Assembly: GCA_950295325.1 (NCBI GenBank)
Contig: OX485808.1
Coordinates: forward strand, 18,062,527-18,126,526
DNA length: 64,000 nt
Source of the DNA: Polytrichum commune
Taxonomy: Eukaryota; Streptophyta; Polytrichopsida; Polytrichales; Polytrichaceae
Reading direction: 5' to 3'
Part shown: piece after piece, positions 1 to 13,160 of the stretch
Position numbering within the stretch: the first letter of the stretch is position 1
How the letters are laid out: the number at the start of each line of letters is the position of its first letter
Program-made: the position numbers and the translations under genes
The notes under the pieces: model-generated
Database searches by the model: none
What the model saw: only the letters and a program-made list of their open reading frames with translations
Told to the model about the DNA's origin: nothing

Positions 1-232
1 TCAATCACAATGGTTTCCATCACAATTGAATTTAGCAAAAGGCCTATGATTGACTTTATCTGGGTTTAGATAGTGCAATGGGCTTGCTAATCTTATGGAC
101 GTGTTGACGAGGACGCATTATTTTTTTCTTGACTTTTGTTAAGGTCATGAGGTCATAGTACATGCACTAAATTGGACAGAGAATGCACGAGAGTTTGCAG
201 ACTGATAAATTGGGACGGTGTGGAGGGCACAG

Positions 233-3200
233 CCACATGTGGTGATAAATTGTGCGGCTGTGTCTGTACCTCGTGCTTGTGAGCAAGACCCAGAAGCAGC
301 AATGGCCATCAATGTACCCCATGTGGTAGTCCAATGGCTCAACAGTTTGCATGCTGCTCAACCCCCTCTTCTCATTCATCTTTCTACCGATCAAGGTACA
401 TGATTTCACACCTTTCAATCAACCATAACCCGTTGCTTACATTTGTGTCTGGGTAGAACTTGATTGTTTTTGTTTTCCTGGTTTGGTAGTGTCTTTTGCC
501 TATGATGGGGTGGCTTCAACCCAAGGCCTTAACCTGGATCCCATGGGAATTCCGAGGTTAAGCCCAGTGTCCGGGAATATTCCTGGGTATAACCGGTCAA
601 GATCCTAGTGTTTCTAAGTCCAACCATTCACAAGTTGACATCCTTCAGTTTTTCGTCATTAATTTAAAGTATATTCTACAGATTCCTCTAAAATGATAGG
701 TGATTTTCCTGAAGTCTTGAACTTCAACCAGGTATTTCTCAAACTCAACCGGTTCATCTGTAACTAGCAGTCGGTTCTCCCCGTTCATTGGTTAAGCTGC
801 CTAAGGCTGGAATAGTACTTGGATGGGTGGCTTGCTAGCACTTGATTTCCGGTGCACCCTACCACCTATGGTACACCCAATCATTGGGGGGGGGGGGGGG
901 GGGGATCCAGGTGAATTAAATATTTTCAACCAACCATGTGGGAACCTAGGGGCTTGCCCTTGAGGGACATAGGTGCCAGTTGGCTTGTCTGCGCTTGTTT
1001 AAGGTGTTCACCTTCGAAAGGAGGTAGGAGTCTGTGGGGGTCCTCTAAGTCTTGTAATGCCCGTTTTGGGATTACATACAGACTTAGACCAACTTGAAAA
1101 TGAAGCAACACCATAAATCATGCTGGTGAACACATCAGAGTCGTCTTTCTTTTCTTTTCTTTCTTGGCTATGATTGTCTCAGCACCGGTGTTCATGGCAG
1201 TTTACGAAGGTGTGAAGTCATTTTACAAGGAAGATGATGAAACAAAGCCTGTGAATGTCTATGGCAAGTCGAAGGTGGCATCTGAGAGTTTCATCCAAAC
1301 AAGTTATGTCAACTATGCAATTCTGAGAAGCAGCATCATCTATGGTCCTCAACCCTTTGTGCCCCTACCAAAAACACTTCCACTTCAGGTGCCTCTCTTT
1401 CCTTTGGTTTACAAGGAAGGGAGAGTGAAATTTGTAGGGTAATAAGAGGGGTTCATGCGCTCATTCCCACCACTGAATCCTTGAGAAATTGTACATCATG
1501 GCTGAGAGAATTAGTCTTGTAACAGTAGATCTTTTTAAAACTTGCAGGGCTAAGCCTTGTTTTGAGCTTTCTGTATTCATGACTAATATCAATTTGGTAA
1601 TCAATGTGCCATCATATTGTGAGCAATGGATGGCTGGGTGGTCAAAGGAATGAACTCACCACGTTTGGCCACTTTAATTATTCTGGTTGCGGCCCTCAAT
1701 TTAGAAGACTGCTTTGACTGCAAACTTCTGGGCAATGACGAGTCTGTGTAGGTGTTCTGGACCAAAAATTGACATGGTTATCAATGGCTTAAGGTAGATG
1801 TGCCTAATTTCAACACAAAAATAATCTGTACACCTCTATTTGAGAGGTATATGGGCAGTTGTGGATCTAAGAACGGACACTAAGAAGGCACGTGTTTAAA
1901 AGGGATTGGACTACATGCTCAAAATATGCTAACCATTCTAGGGTCAATGGTCAAAATGACTTGGGGGGCCTATATGACCACTTAATGAGCACGAGAATCT
2001 TCACTTTGATAATAAATAAGATATTCATATGAGCTCCAAAAATTATGAGGCAAATGGCCATGGGCAGAATTTGGATTTGCTCATCATCTTGCACAATTGT
2101 GTGTTTCATATCCTATGAGAAGTGGGTGCAGAGAGGAAAGTATCCACATAACAAGCGTCTACCTTATGTAATGCTTTTGTTTCTGTTTTTGCTCTGCCAG
2201 TGGATTGATGGTGTACTCTCGGGTGGTGCCGTGGGCGAATTCTTCGATGACGAATTCCGCAGTCCAGTTTATGTGAAGGATGTAGTGCATGTGATTGAGC
2301 TCCTCATTGCTAAAAACACCCGGGAGCTGCATCCGATGCACCTGCTTCTCAATTTGGGAGGACCAACCCGTGTATCTCGTGCTGACATGGCGGACACAGT
2401 GGCGGATGTGCAGGGCTATGACAAGGCGCTTGTCAAGCGGGTGTCGTCACTCTCAGTGAGTTCTTTTGTGTCATATTTGTATGTCTTTTGTTGATTCATT
2501 TTCAGTGGGCGTTTAAGGTATGCAGGTGTTATTTCGTTACTTTCTTCATTGGACACCTATATTTGATTGGTGTGTTGTTCGGTGAGGATCGAAGGACAAA
2601 CACCATAAAGACACATGTTTAACCCCTCAATGCTCAAGCCTTCTCATTCTGTTTCCGGGCATTTCCAGCACCAGTGCTGGAAATTTTTGTTATGTAGCAA
2701 AATAGAGACCGTTTTCTTGAAATCCAACTGTACGGATGTGAGCTAGACTACCATATATTCTTGCTGTGAAAATTTGAATTCAATCGGACTACATTTGCAA
2801 GGTCAGATTGACGTTTGAACATGGCCTTCAGCCGGGGGCCGGGTAGAGAGAACTCTGAAATTTTTTCGTTTCATGACCATTGCGGTCATGCCAAAAATTC
2901 TAGAAAGTTGGCAACTTTGTCATAATATCTTATGTGGATGACAAATGAGCTACTCCCAAAAATTTAGATTTTTGGATCAAATATAGATAAAGTCCATCAC
3001 CCTTAGTTGGATGGCCACATGAGGTCATTTTTGGGAGATTTCCTCTTTTTCATGGAGCAAGCAACATGTGCACTAATTAATTCTCCAAATCCATATGGTC
3101 AAGTTGTGCACAACTGTCACCTTGTCCTAAGGGGACAAACCCCACCCAAATTGGGCATCATATTTCAAAGATATTGGCTCCTAAATTTGACTCCTACATT

Positions 3201-4200
3201 TGAGCAACTCATGGGACCACCTTCCAAAACAAGCAATGTCTAACCCAACAAAAAATCCTACATGCTTGGAGCATGAGGTTTTTATATGTTATTTTGGCCC
3301 ACAATGGTAGAGGGCACCACCCTACACTAGTAGATACCTCCATCCACGTAGATTGCCACCTAGTGGGTCACGAATCCAATCATGATATTAGGTGGCGACC
3401 CATTTCGGGTTGCATGAGCGCTTAAGGGTTCAAAGAGATAGGACTACATCTTCAAATTTCATTAACTACTCCACACTTAGTAGTGAACACAAATGGTAGG
3501 ACCTATGTATTCATCTAAGAAATCAACAAACATGCACTTCCGATAACCATAACTAAATTAGGGTAGGTTTGAATTTCAATCTAATTTTTGCTGATGCTTC
3601 ATCATAGATTTGCTAATGCAAAACAAGTTCCACTGTTTAAATCTAATCAGTAGAAGTTGGAGAACATGAAAATGGAACCGATTAACACCCACATACCTAA
3701 GGCTCTGTTTGTTGGTGAGTGCCATTACCAATGCAAGGTAGAGGCTCCTGATTGGGAATGAAAAAGTGGCTGGGCACCCTTAATTCTACCTAATTTCTGT
3801 AATCCTTGGGTACCTCTCCTTGGAAATTTCAACAACCACTGCAAATTCAGTAACTGTTGCAAGTAAGCTCAGAGGCTCTTTTTTGTTTGTGATTGACCAC
3901 TTTTTAGTGTACAGATTGTTTCTCGAATCTTGTGATTGTCGGAGACATTGTACTTATTTACAGGTAAAATTCTGTTCAGTGTCCAACTGGGACTGTAATT
4001 TATTCTACAGAAGCCTGGAGGAAATGTGGGGTACTGATACGCGTCTCTTGTTTTATCCATGGCTTTTGAAGGTGAATCGTGGAGTCGCAAGCCCTCCAGA
4101 CATCTCAATGGACATCAGTAAGATAGTTGCAGAGCTCGGGGTTTCGTTGACAGACTTTGCCACAGGTGTAGCACTTACTTTCAGCTCCAAAGGAAATTAG
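233..4200 (+). CDS. dTDP-4-dehydrorhamnose reductase-like (MAT2B-like) NAD(P)-binding protein, 3' part
   Basis: Four exons join in one frame: 233-395, 1201-1388, 2201-2455 and 4072-4200, with GT-AG borders and a TAG stop. Together they give about 244 residues. The 5' exons, including the Rossmann glycine motif, lie before the window; a stop just upstream of 233 forces an acceptor there. The product reads as the plant extended-SDR family related to RmlD and MAT2B. Visible motifs are INCAA (cofactor side), HLSTDQ joined to VYEG, the catalytic YGKSK (YxxxK), LRSSIIYGP, DEFRSPVYVKD and LNLGGP. The family reduces nucleotide-sugar keto intermediates or, as MAT2B, binds methionine adenosyltransferase; which applies here is unknown. 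Introns of about 0.8, 0.8 and 1.6 kb contain repeat DNA and no genes I can support. No frameshift or internal stop is seen, so this is probably a working host gene. Confidence 0.85.
545..785. repeat. Dispersed repeat inside intron 1 of the SDR gene
   Basis: This segment matches the reverse complement of 8708-8905, and its last 75 bases match again at about 8990-9060. Shared landmarks include ACTAGCAGTCGGTTCTCC and AACCGGTTCATC. It has no coding content and is probably a fragment of a moderately repetitive element. A run of about 17 G follows at 888-904. Confidence 0.6.
1985..2150. repeat. Dispersed repeat in intron 2, related to 60,335-60,640
   Basis: Landmarks such as ATTCATATGAGCTCCAAA and GTGTTTCATATCCTA recur in the same order at 60,335-60,640, where extra sequence separates them. 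The match is imperfect. A related stretch with GACATGTGTTTAAG follows the element at 54,254-54,665 and has a counterpart at about 1880. Confidence 0.5.
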
Positions 4201-7200
4201 AGTTTCTGCACCTTCCCATTCACATTAAGTCAAGACCTTTTGCTCCCTGGAGAAGCCAAATCACTTAGAACCAGTTGAATCACAAGGGTACAAATTGTTG
4301 GTGCAACATTATTATTTTCTCTCCATTGTTTCCAAAATGATCATTATACAGAAAAATTGTTGGTGTAACATTATTGTTTGTTCTCCATTGTGTCCAAAAT
4401 GGTCATTACACAGAAATCTCAGTGCACATTTTATCTCAATTAGTGTTGATAATTGATTAGCATGCACAATGAATTAGAATGGACCACATGAAAGTGAGTA
4501 GCTTGCAGTTGAGGTGGATCACATAGGTTAGATCATACTTGTCATTAGACACAGTTACTCATTGATGCTCACCACTTCCAAGTCAAAATTAAAGACATTG
4601 TTCCCATCGGCAACTCCGCATTCCTGAGTCACTCAGGCATGTCTTCTGTTGTCATCAAGTGCTTGCCTACTGAAGAAATATGTTAATATGGAGGTTGCAC
4701 TTAGAAGTCAACAAAATATGATACATGTTAGTTTGGATACAAGAAAATTAATGTGGTGGACATCCATACACATGAATTATCTCGACAAAGGTATTGGTGA
4801 TGACATGAAATTATAGTGGACAACAGTACACTAAATACGAACACATACACTAAATATCAATAACCCTATGAAAGTAAGTAACATTAAATGTAAACCCAAA
4901 CACTAAATATCAACTATGGTAATATGTGAAAGTTACATGTTTGAATTTAGTGTTAGTAAGGATATGAAAAGAAAAAAAACAATGATAAAGGGAGAATTCC
5001 AACATATCTTTTAGCATATCTTCTAACACTAATTGTCAAAAAATTGGAAATTAGTGTTGAGCAGGGTAGGGTGGTAACAACATTAAATGTAATCAAACAC
5101 TAATATCCTATTTAGTGTAGTTTCATATGCTCTAGAATCAATTTTGTCAACACTAATTGAACCCGATGGTGTATGAGGAGATGCTCATTTGTAGTCATAG
5201 CTCATAAATTTAGTTAGCATAACACATTGAGAAATTCTCCCGATGAAAAAGAAAAGATAGTGGGCTAGGGGCAACCTTGGTGAGAACCTCTAAGAGTAAA
5301 GGAGGCAGTCGGTGAAGTTGGCAATGGCTTCTGCATCAGATTATAACCATGTTCATAGTTTCACTTGGCATGTCAAATTTGTGTAAATTTTAACCCCCCT
5401 TGCCAACTAAAAATTGTCTAAGACAAACACTAGGAAAATGTGTTGGAACACTAGGGCACTTGACATGGGCTTAGTCGGTCATGCTTAGGGTTTGTAATCT
5501 TTCTAGAAGGGAACTCTATCTACCTTACCTTGGAGGGAAGCAACGTTGAGGTAACGAAGTTCAAGACTTGCCTTGCCGGTTACCGTAGTACCTTCACCAC
5601 TTCCGGACAAATTAAATTATTGTTAGAGAACCATTGTTTTTGGAAATTTTCGTTTTAAAAATCTCAGAAAATGATATGGGAAAATACGGTTAATACAAGG
5701 CATTTCAAGTTGCAAATTTATACTGGACTACATCTTTTGCAATCTATTATCTTTGGTTGAAAGTTGGCGTGGGTAAAAAAATGCTATGGCCCATTGTTTT
5801 TTCATGTGAGTTGAAAATTAGTGTGGTTAATAAATGAAAAATGAAAAATGAAAAAATGAAAAAATGAAAAAATATTCATATTTTTAATGACGTTGATATT
5901 ATATCATGTTTATGTAAAAATCATTGATTTCTATATTCCTAGTTTGGAACTTATAATGTTGTGGGCATGTGAATAAAAAATAATAATTACATTGACCAAA
6001 ATTGTTGTGGAATGAAAAAAAGTTATATTGGGCCACAGTAACAATTGTAGAAGGTGTAGCTAGCCTAGTTGGTATGTTATTTATATATATATATATCCTT
6101 TTGGTAATAAAAAATGAGTTATTTGGCAAGGGTTGGCAAGAAGATATTAAGAAGGGTTGCACCCTCCTGCACCTATTCTAATATATGTCATTTGATTTAC
6201 TAATGAGACTAACCGATTTTACATGTGAACAACCACACATGTGCCCTTCAATTTCCCCATCAACCTGTTTGGGCTTTGGCCTTGAATCTGACTCCAGGGC
6301 CATCACGAAAGGCTTTCCAGGTACAAATATGTAAATAATCTTGAGCTTATGGAGCTCATGGAGAGGGTTGAATCATGTTATGTACACCAATGCAATACCA
6401 TTGTTAATTTATGCCTATTTCTCATGCACATAATCAATTTTAGCGACCTTCAATGGACTCCACTTTCCTGCAAATCAATTGTTTCTTTGATAATGTAGCA
6501 AATGGCAGCAGTTTACAATGTTGTGAACACTCGAGTTGGATTGAAGGTGTAGTTGTTATACCAATCAAGAAAACTTGGAATACGTTTTTAATAAGCTTTT
6601 TGATGATATACAATACGTATGCAAATTAAAAGAAAAAAAGTAAGGAACGTCGATGTTTCATTACAATTGACATGTGATGTTCGTTCACCAATCCTTATCC
6701 ATAGGTGCATGGCCATGGGGGCAGGGGTTGGCTTAATGCCTACTTGTGGTAGGTGGATCATGTATAATATGTATGGAAGTAACAATAGTCCACTTAATTT
6801 GCTTATTACGTTCAATATAATATATTGAATATGCTCTTCCCAAGTTGGATATGGATAGAAAGATTCAATAGTGTAGAAATAGCCATCAAAGTTTACTTCA
6901 ATGCCAGAAACCATATACAAGACCATAGGGACCTGGAAAAAGAGAGTGGGGGAGCTCTCTTGGGTGCACATGATGGAAACAAAAAACCCCAAGCAAAGTA
7001 GCAATCTTAACTATGATCTACTAAGGTCACATGAGATGACCTAGTGTTCCACATCATCTTTCTAGTGTTCATCCTATGATAGAGGAGCTCAATGTTGTCC
7101 CGTCTCTTCTCTAAGTTGGGGAGCACATCATCATAGATGACAACCTTGTTGCATCCTTTAGAGCTTTTCCTAGTCGATTCTAGCGTAGTCAAGGAGGTCT

Positions 7201-8700
7201 TGCCAAATGGTTTGATTCACCTTTCTAACACCCTTGACATCTAGTATGGTTGAAGGTGAGGTCGGTTCTTTCAATCCAAATGGTCCATAAAGTGATTGCT
7301 ATAAGGAGGATCCAAATTCTAGAACTTGCTAATGGAGACATGAATTTCTCATGGTGCTAGTAAAAAACTCTCCAAGGTTTTCTTTGATTAGGCTTGGCCT
7401 TTATAGTATTTATAATACTGCTAGCAAAGTCCCAAGCTCTTCTAGCAATCCTACCAACTTTACAAATTTTAGTAATTTTTGGGAGACAACTAAACCTACA
7501 ATGTTCGCAATTTAAGGTTGACATGCTGGGGGGGGGGGGGGTGGGGTTGGAGTCTTCATTGGAAACCTAAATAACGTGCGTGGGTTGCTATGAAATTAGA
7601 CCCCCTATATATAAGAAGTTTATAGATAAAACAAGTGTATATGTATTAACGGCATGCTAGAAAATTGACTCATGTATTTATACTAAGTTTTTCAATATAT
7701 TGTAATAAATGCCTCCACTACATACACAAATTACAAATCTCTAATAAAATAATCATTTATCACATATAAAATTAACCTTTACTTTCCAATAAGAAAGTCA
7801 TTGAATATTTCTTCATCCATAGCATGTAACTCAATGATTGCATCAAGAAAACAAAGACAAGAGCATAATAACTTAGCCACAATCCAAAGAGAAAAACTCA
7901 AGGGAGTCCATGAGCACTCCATGAGCCTTCAGTTGGGAAAAACCCAGAACTCAAATGCAAGGTTCCCTAACAAGAATGGACAAGGTAGTCATTAAGAACT
8001 ATTACCATATGACAACAGTTTTGGATGAGAACGTGAATTATATGGAACTAGCAAATCTATTGTCAAAATTTTCTATAAACCCTAGCCTCCCCCCCCCATA
8101 TCTACCTTTACTTCCACATTCTTAATAGCCTTTTTACATGTATAAACTAGAGAAAAATAATACCTCTCCCTTATGTATACTATATAGGCTAATGCCTCAA
8201 ATAATACCCCTTCTTATAATCACGTTAGTTCATACATGGTATGAAGAGTTCACCCCTAGGTTGACATGAAGCCTGCTTGAAAACTACTAAAGATAACCTT
8301 CCTACCTTTCAATTTTGACAAGATAGATTGCTAAATCCAATTCTAATGCACAAGCAATTGGTCAATCATTTTCCAACTTTTTTTTTTGGTTTTAATGATT
8401 ATTTTAAATAAATAATTCTAGTTGTTGTTGGATTCAAGTGAATTTTTTTTACTGCATTGCCAAAGAACCGTACAAGGCCACCGAGGACCCTTGAAAAGAG
8501 AGTGGGAAAATGCTCTAGGGTGAACACGGGGTATTCCCATGTATGTTAACAATAATTTGAACTCCTAATGAACGAAGTGCCACATTTATGTATTCCAAAC
8601 ATGAGTGTAATGAGCAAGGATTCCTTGTATATGTACTCATAAATAAATTTCAATTTATTGACAAATTAGTCATTAAAAGTATGACACGGAGGATGACAAA
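4201..8700. other. AT-rich intergenic stretch without recognised genes
   Basis: Only short open frames, no conserved motif and no exon-like run are visible. The stretch contains simple runs: poly-G at 7529-7540, an AT dinucleotide tract near 6083 and short AATGAAAA repeats near 5840. It is probably degraded repeat DNA. Confidence 0.5.
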
Positions 8701-8707
8701 TGATAAA

Positions 8708-9060
8708 CTGGTTGAGTTTGAGAAACAACTGGCTGAAGTTCAAGACTTCAGAAGCATTACCGACCATTTTTAGAGGAATTTATAGAATATATCTCAAATT
8801 AGTAAAGAAAAACCGAAAGTTGTCAACATATAACTGGTTGGACTTGGAGGAAACACTAGGATCTTGACCAGTTGTGCTCAAAATCCTCCCCGGACATTGA
8901 CTTGAATGTTCAAGAGCACCTCACATAAATCACCTAGAACATAATTCTTGTCATTAGGTACACTTTTGGAGGCTTCAAATCAACGAGTGAGGAGAACCGA
9001 CTGCTAGTTACAGATGAATCGGTTGTATTTTAAAAAAAACACCTGGTTGAGGTTCAAGAC
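8708..9060. repeat. Inverted copy of the 545-785 repeat
   Basis: Read on the minus strand, 8708-8905 follows 553-757 with scattered substitutions. A second partial copy begins near 8990 with the landmark GACTGCTAGTTACAGATGAA. It runs directly into the tandem array that follows, so the array probably grew from this repeat family. Confidence 0.55.
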
Positions 9061-9114
9061 TGCATGATAAGTACCGATCGTTTTAGGAGGAATCTTTGGA
9101 ACATGCCTCAAATT

Positions 9115-9680
9115 AGTAAAAGAAAACCCCAAAGATCACATCATGTAGCTGATTGGCCTTGGAAACAGTAGTATTTTGACCAATTATACCCAAAAATCGT
9201 CCCGGGCACGCGGCGCTTCAAAAAATATATGGCGTTTCGTGCAGGTGTTGGTGTTTAGATGAGGTCACAGGTGTTACTATAGTTTTGGGTCAAATTTGCA
9301 AAAGAAAAACCCGAAAGATCACATCATGTAACTGATTGGGCTTCAGTTGGAAACAGTAGTATTTTGACCAACTATACCCAAAAATTGTCCCGGGCATGTG
9401 GCACTTCAAAAAATACATGGCGTTTCATGCAGGTGTTGGTGTTTAGATGAGGTCACAGGTGTTACTATAGTTTTGGGTCCAATTAGTACAAGAAAAACCC
9501 GAAAGATCACATCACGCAACCGATTGGGCTTCAGTTGGAAACAGTAGGATTTTGACTGATTATACCCAAAAATCGTCCTGGGCACGTGGCGCTTCAAAAA
9601 GCAAAAAACTGAATGGCGTTTCGTGCAGGTGTTGGTGTTGAGGTGAGGTCACAGGTGTTACTCTAGTTCCAGTTGTGGGT
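9115..9680. repeat. Tandem array, three copies of a ~185 bp unit
   Basis: The landmark GATCACATCA occurs at 9134, 9317 and 9505, giving spacings of 183 and 188 bases. Each unit also contains TATACCCAAAAAT, a GGGCA(C/T)G(C/T)GGC-like block and CAGGTGTTGGTGTT. The copies differ by point changes and small indels. No coding content is seen. Confidence 0.8.
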
Positions 9681-9688
9681 ATGTATGT

Positions 9689-9877
9689 ATGGCCGCCTCC
9701 CAGCTACCTTACCGTACTCCTCCCCAGCCCAAGCATGTGGGCTCCCAAGCATCGGAATGTGCACTCGCTCAGCAGTTGGAATTTGGTTATGAGCCAATTA
9801 TGTATGGCGTCCCCGAGCTTTTTGTCAGGGCGCCGTTGCACCTGCACAAATATAAGATTGTTGTCCCTCGTACTTAA
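9689..9877 (+). CDS. Unrecognised short open reading frame, possible exon
   Basis: The frame reads 62 residues with ordinary-looking amino-acid composition, including EFGYEPIMYGVPELFVRAPL, and has a CAG acceptor-like site just upstream. I do not recognise a family. It sits directly after the tandem array and no partner exon was identified. It may be a gene fragment carried by a repeat, or chance. Confidence 0.2.
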   Translation: MAASQLPYRTPPQPKHVGSQASECALAQQLEFGYEPIMYGVPELFVRAPLHLHKYKIVVPRT

Positions 9878-9879
9878 AA

Positions 9880-11709
9880 TTCGAGCAGCACCTGCGGAAG
9901 CCATTCAAGGCCCGGCCCCTACATATTGAAGCCCCATTGGAGTTAAACGTAAGTTTTCACCTGTGCGGAGGTCTCAGCAAACACAATGATTTAGTGGCGC
10001 ATGGAAGTACTTACTCCAAAGCCCCTGCACCTGCCCCTGCGCCTGCCTGCAACCATAGCTAGCTCCCTCTGTGCAAAAGCAGTTTTGGCACTGCCTTGTG
10101 GTGGTACTCCCTCCCTCCCTCCTCCTCTGGAAACAAAGAAGGCTGGGGAAAAAAAATAGAAATTAACAGGGTTTTTGGGGGTGTCGCTTTTTTCGATGTG
10201 CAGGTTTGGCTTGCCCCCCCCCATGAATCGTGGTGTCATGGAGAATGAAGCAGTGGGAACGGCTTCTTGGCGGTAGAGAATTATGAGACACTCATCAAGT
10301 CGACAAACTCTAGTGAACCGCTTTGAAGGTAGGTATGTGGCAGGGTGTTCTTCGCTTCGTTCTCTGTATTCTCCAGCTTCTATTGATGGGATTTACGTGA
10401 GGAAACGTCGTGTTGCGTTGGCAGATGTAGGATGAAGCATCGACGAACGCCGGAGGATTGAAGATCGGACCTCCCCTGATTTAGTTATGGATGAAGCATT
10501 GACGAACGTTGGAGGATCGAAGATCGGACCTCGGGGGGTTCACTAGCGAAAATCGTAGAACAACGTGCGATAAAAAATAGGGTCCAATATATTCATTGTA
10601 GATAAATTTTGTAAAAAATGTACATGTAAAATAGGGGATTTTAAAATAGTGAAACATGTTTACATGTAAAATACCATCACATATAATATTTTCAGGCTTT
10701 TTACATGTAGAATACCATCACCTTATAATCTTTTCTGCAAGGTAAATAACCCCCCCAATAAATAGGTCCCGAACGCATGTGTATGCAAAATATAAGAGGG
10801 AGTGAACCCCCCGAGGATCGGACCTCCCTTGATTTAGTTATGGTTATCGGAAGTGCATGTTTGTGGATAGCTTGACTTTGCACATGGATCTTCTCAATCG
10901 TGTTCAGTGTTGAGTGTGAGGTAGTTAGTGTTAACTTTGAAGAGGTAGTGCAATCTTTTTTTAGTAAAGGTGTCCAGTTAGGAAAAGTAATTGAATAACA
11001 CCCACACATCTTGCTAAACTTGGGATTGTTGCATGTGAGTGTACCTCTCTTCTATCCATGTTAAAATCGTGCCTCTCCATAGGTGTGTGGTTGATACATC
11101 TCAATTGTGCCTCATGACAAAATGTTACATAGTATGTAGGTTGTCCAAAGGTTAATTTTTTTGTGATTGATCTGACATAAATTTTTATTTTTTTGGCTTG
11201 GGCTCCCACTTCACATGGCCACATCCAACAAAGTGAGGTATCATTGTATTTAAGTAGTCCCTTGCTATGGTATTGGTGTTAAACCATCCCCCTTTGGTAA
11301 GTGTCAACCATATCGCATCGCTTAGAAGTAGTCAAAGTATAATAAGCCTCCAACTCCGCCCTAACGTCCAGTTGTCTCTCATCTATCCAACTGCTAGACA
11401 CACCCATCACATACATCTCCGTATTCAAAACCTCACTAAGGAAAGACAAATGGGGTGCTAAAAAATGCGCACACACCTTCTATTGCCATTAGAACTCCCT
11501 CAATACCACATACACCAAATGGATACATTAAACACAACTTCTCAACCCAAAGAACTTACTATACGACCATAACCTTCTACTCCTCACCAAACTATCGAAC
11601 CATATAAAACCCCAATAATCATGTCATAAACTCCATACTGGCCGGCAATACCCCTAAAAAGCTACATTAAAACATAATACAAAATTGTTCTCATTTCAAA
11701 TGCCACAAA
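9880..11709. other. Intergenic stretch with a small local duplication
   Basis: I see no gene. Two ~45 bp copies of GATGAAGCAT(C/T)GACGAACG followed by GGAGGATYGAAGATCGGACC lie at 10,432-10,478 and 10,489-10,531. A third partial copy of GATCGGACCTCC plus TTGATTTAGTTATGG lies near 10,814. The rest is AT-rich and featureless. Confidence 0.4.
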
Positions 11710-12780
11710 CATAACATTATTTAGATCCATATCAATGTTATGTCGGACTGAGAGTATTCCATGTAATATTCCCAGATATTTCCCACATTCAGAGATTGAA
11801 TGTGGGAAATATCCAGGAATATTATGTGGAATACTCTCAGTCCAACATAACATTGATACAAATCTAAATAATGTTATGAACACAATACTAAACTTTAAAA
11901 AATAGCTAACCAATGAAATGTTCACTCAACATGGGCCTAAGCTTCTTTGGGATGCATCTCGGATCACAAACACCTAACTCACACAAACCCTTAAATTCCA
12001 TCATGATAAGAACCTTGGAAATAACCGTGGGCAACACACCCTCAAACAAGATATCTCACAACCCTAACCCTAACCTATGCCTACTCAAATAGAACGACGA
12101 CTATCTACACCTCCTCTAATGTTGCACAAATAAACATAAAACAACCTCCACATTGACTGACATAACAAAGCAGTCCACGCAATAGCCAACACACTACAGG
12201 CACACCCTACCATAAGATGCTTCACACTAACAAACGTCGGGAGAACTTAATGAACAAAAATTGGAGAGCACCATATATACCATTATGACTCTTCCCTTGT
12301 TCTTGCTACCTCTCACGCTACAAATGCCCAACACGGCATGTCCTGATATACTATGCATCCTTGGAGCAACACCTACGGCCAAAACCCCATTCACCAAACC
12401 CCAGCCTAAAAGTCCAACTCTTTGAATTCATATGCATATTGTAACGATAGATCCCCTTGGAAGTTGCAACAAGAAAACTTGAGAAATACGCCGTACTCCA
12501 CACTACTCACCCAACAAGGGTGGCAAATCCTCCCACCTATAATCATAACGACCAAAATTCTTGGCACCATTCACACCCCAACCACCAGAAGCCTCAGAAA
12601 CCTAAAAATCCCTATCCAAAAAAATCACAAACTCATGGATACCCTCTCACAAATCTCCATCAAATACTTCACACACATTACCCTCAACAAAAGAAAACTC
12701 GAAAAGAAACAATCCCCAATTCCATTGGACTAATCCCCCCCCCCCCCCCCCCCCACACACACACCCTATCTATACCTACT
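11230..12780. other. Strongly G-poor, C- and A-rich tract, possibly a decayed retroelement
   Basis: The plus strand is markedly poor in G over more than 1 kb, most clearly at 11,900-12,730, which interrupts the composition of its neighbours. Open frames on the plus strand are low-complexity (rich in His, Pro, Asn, Lys) and unlikely to be real. On the minus strand short coding-like patches appear, but stops interrupt them. A run of about 18 C followed by CA repeats lies at 12,735-12,762. Confidence 0.35.
11710..11878. mobile_element. Foldback (long inverted repeat) element, intact copy
   Basis: Two arms of about 80 bases are near-perfect reverse complements around a 6-base centre near 11,795. 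The ends read CATAACATTATTTAGATC and its complement, ending AATAATGTTATG. It can form one long hairpin and has no coding capacity. A sister copy lies at 28,835-28,961, with its first 10 bases displaced to 13,536-13,545 by insertion of the 15.3 kb element. Confidence 0.85.
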
Positions 12781-12970
12781 AACGTTTAGTTAACCCATAT
12801 GTACCCACTAACATTAACTATCACATAGTCCACCTACCAAGAATAGGTAATTAAGCCCCCTCCCCCCATCTTCACATGATCATGACTAGGAGAGGGTGAA
12901 CATACATAGCACGCCGGTGTAGAAAGCACCGATGTTCCTTATTATTATTATCATTATTATTATTAGTCGA

Positions 12971-13160
12971 GGTACATTAATTATCCCAATTAGTATGTGT
13001 TACTATACAGAGTTATGCAATGCTATAACTAATTAATGAAAATGTACTATACCACAAAGTAAATTCATTTATGATCTATAATGCCCAAACAACCTATTGA
13101 ACTTTTGTTAGTAACAATTAGAACACTGGAGTAAGCACTAATTGGGATAATCAGTGTACC
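12971..13160. mobile_element. Small TIR element (MITE-like), 190 bp
   Basis: The ends are inverted repeats of about 24 bases beginning GGTACA and sharing ATTATCCCAATTAGT, with two mismatches. The interior is AT-rich and non-coding. I found no clear target duplication, so the superfamily is not assigned. Confidence 0.65.

Noticed and set aside
2045-2494. A 149-residue frame as a complete exon
   Set aside because: Only 2201-2455 matches the SDR family; the rest reads into introns on both sides.
12422-12789. His/Pro/Asn-rich frames
   Set aside because: Produced by the G-poor composition of the region; two overlapping frames look equally good, a sign of low complexity.
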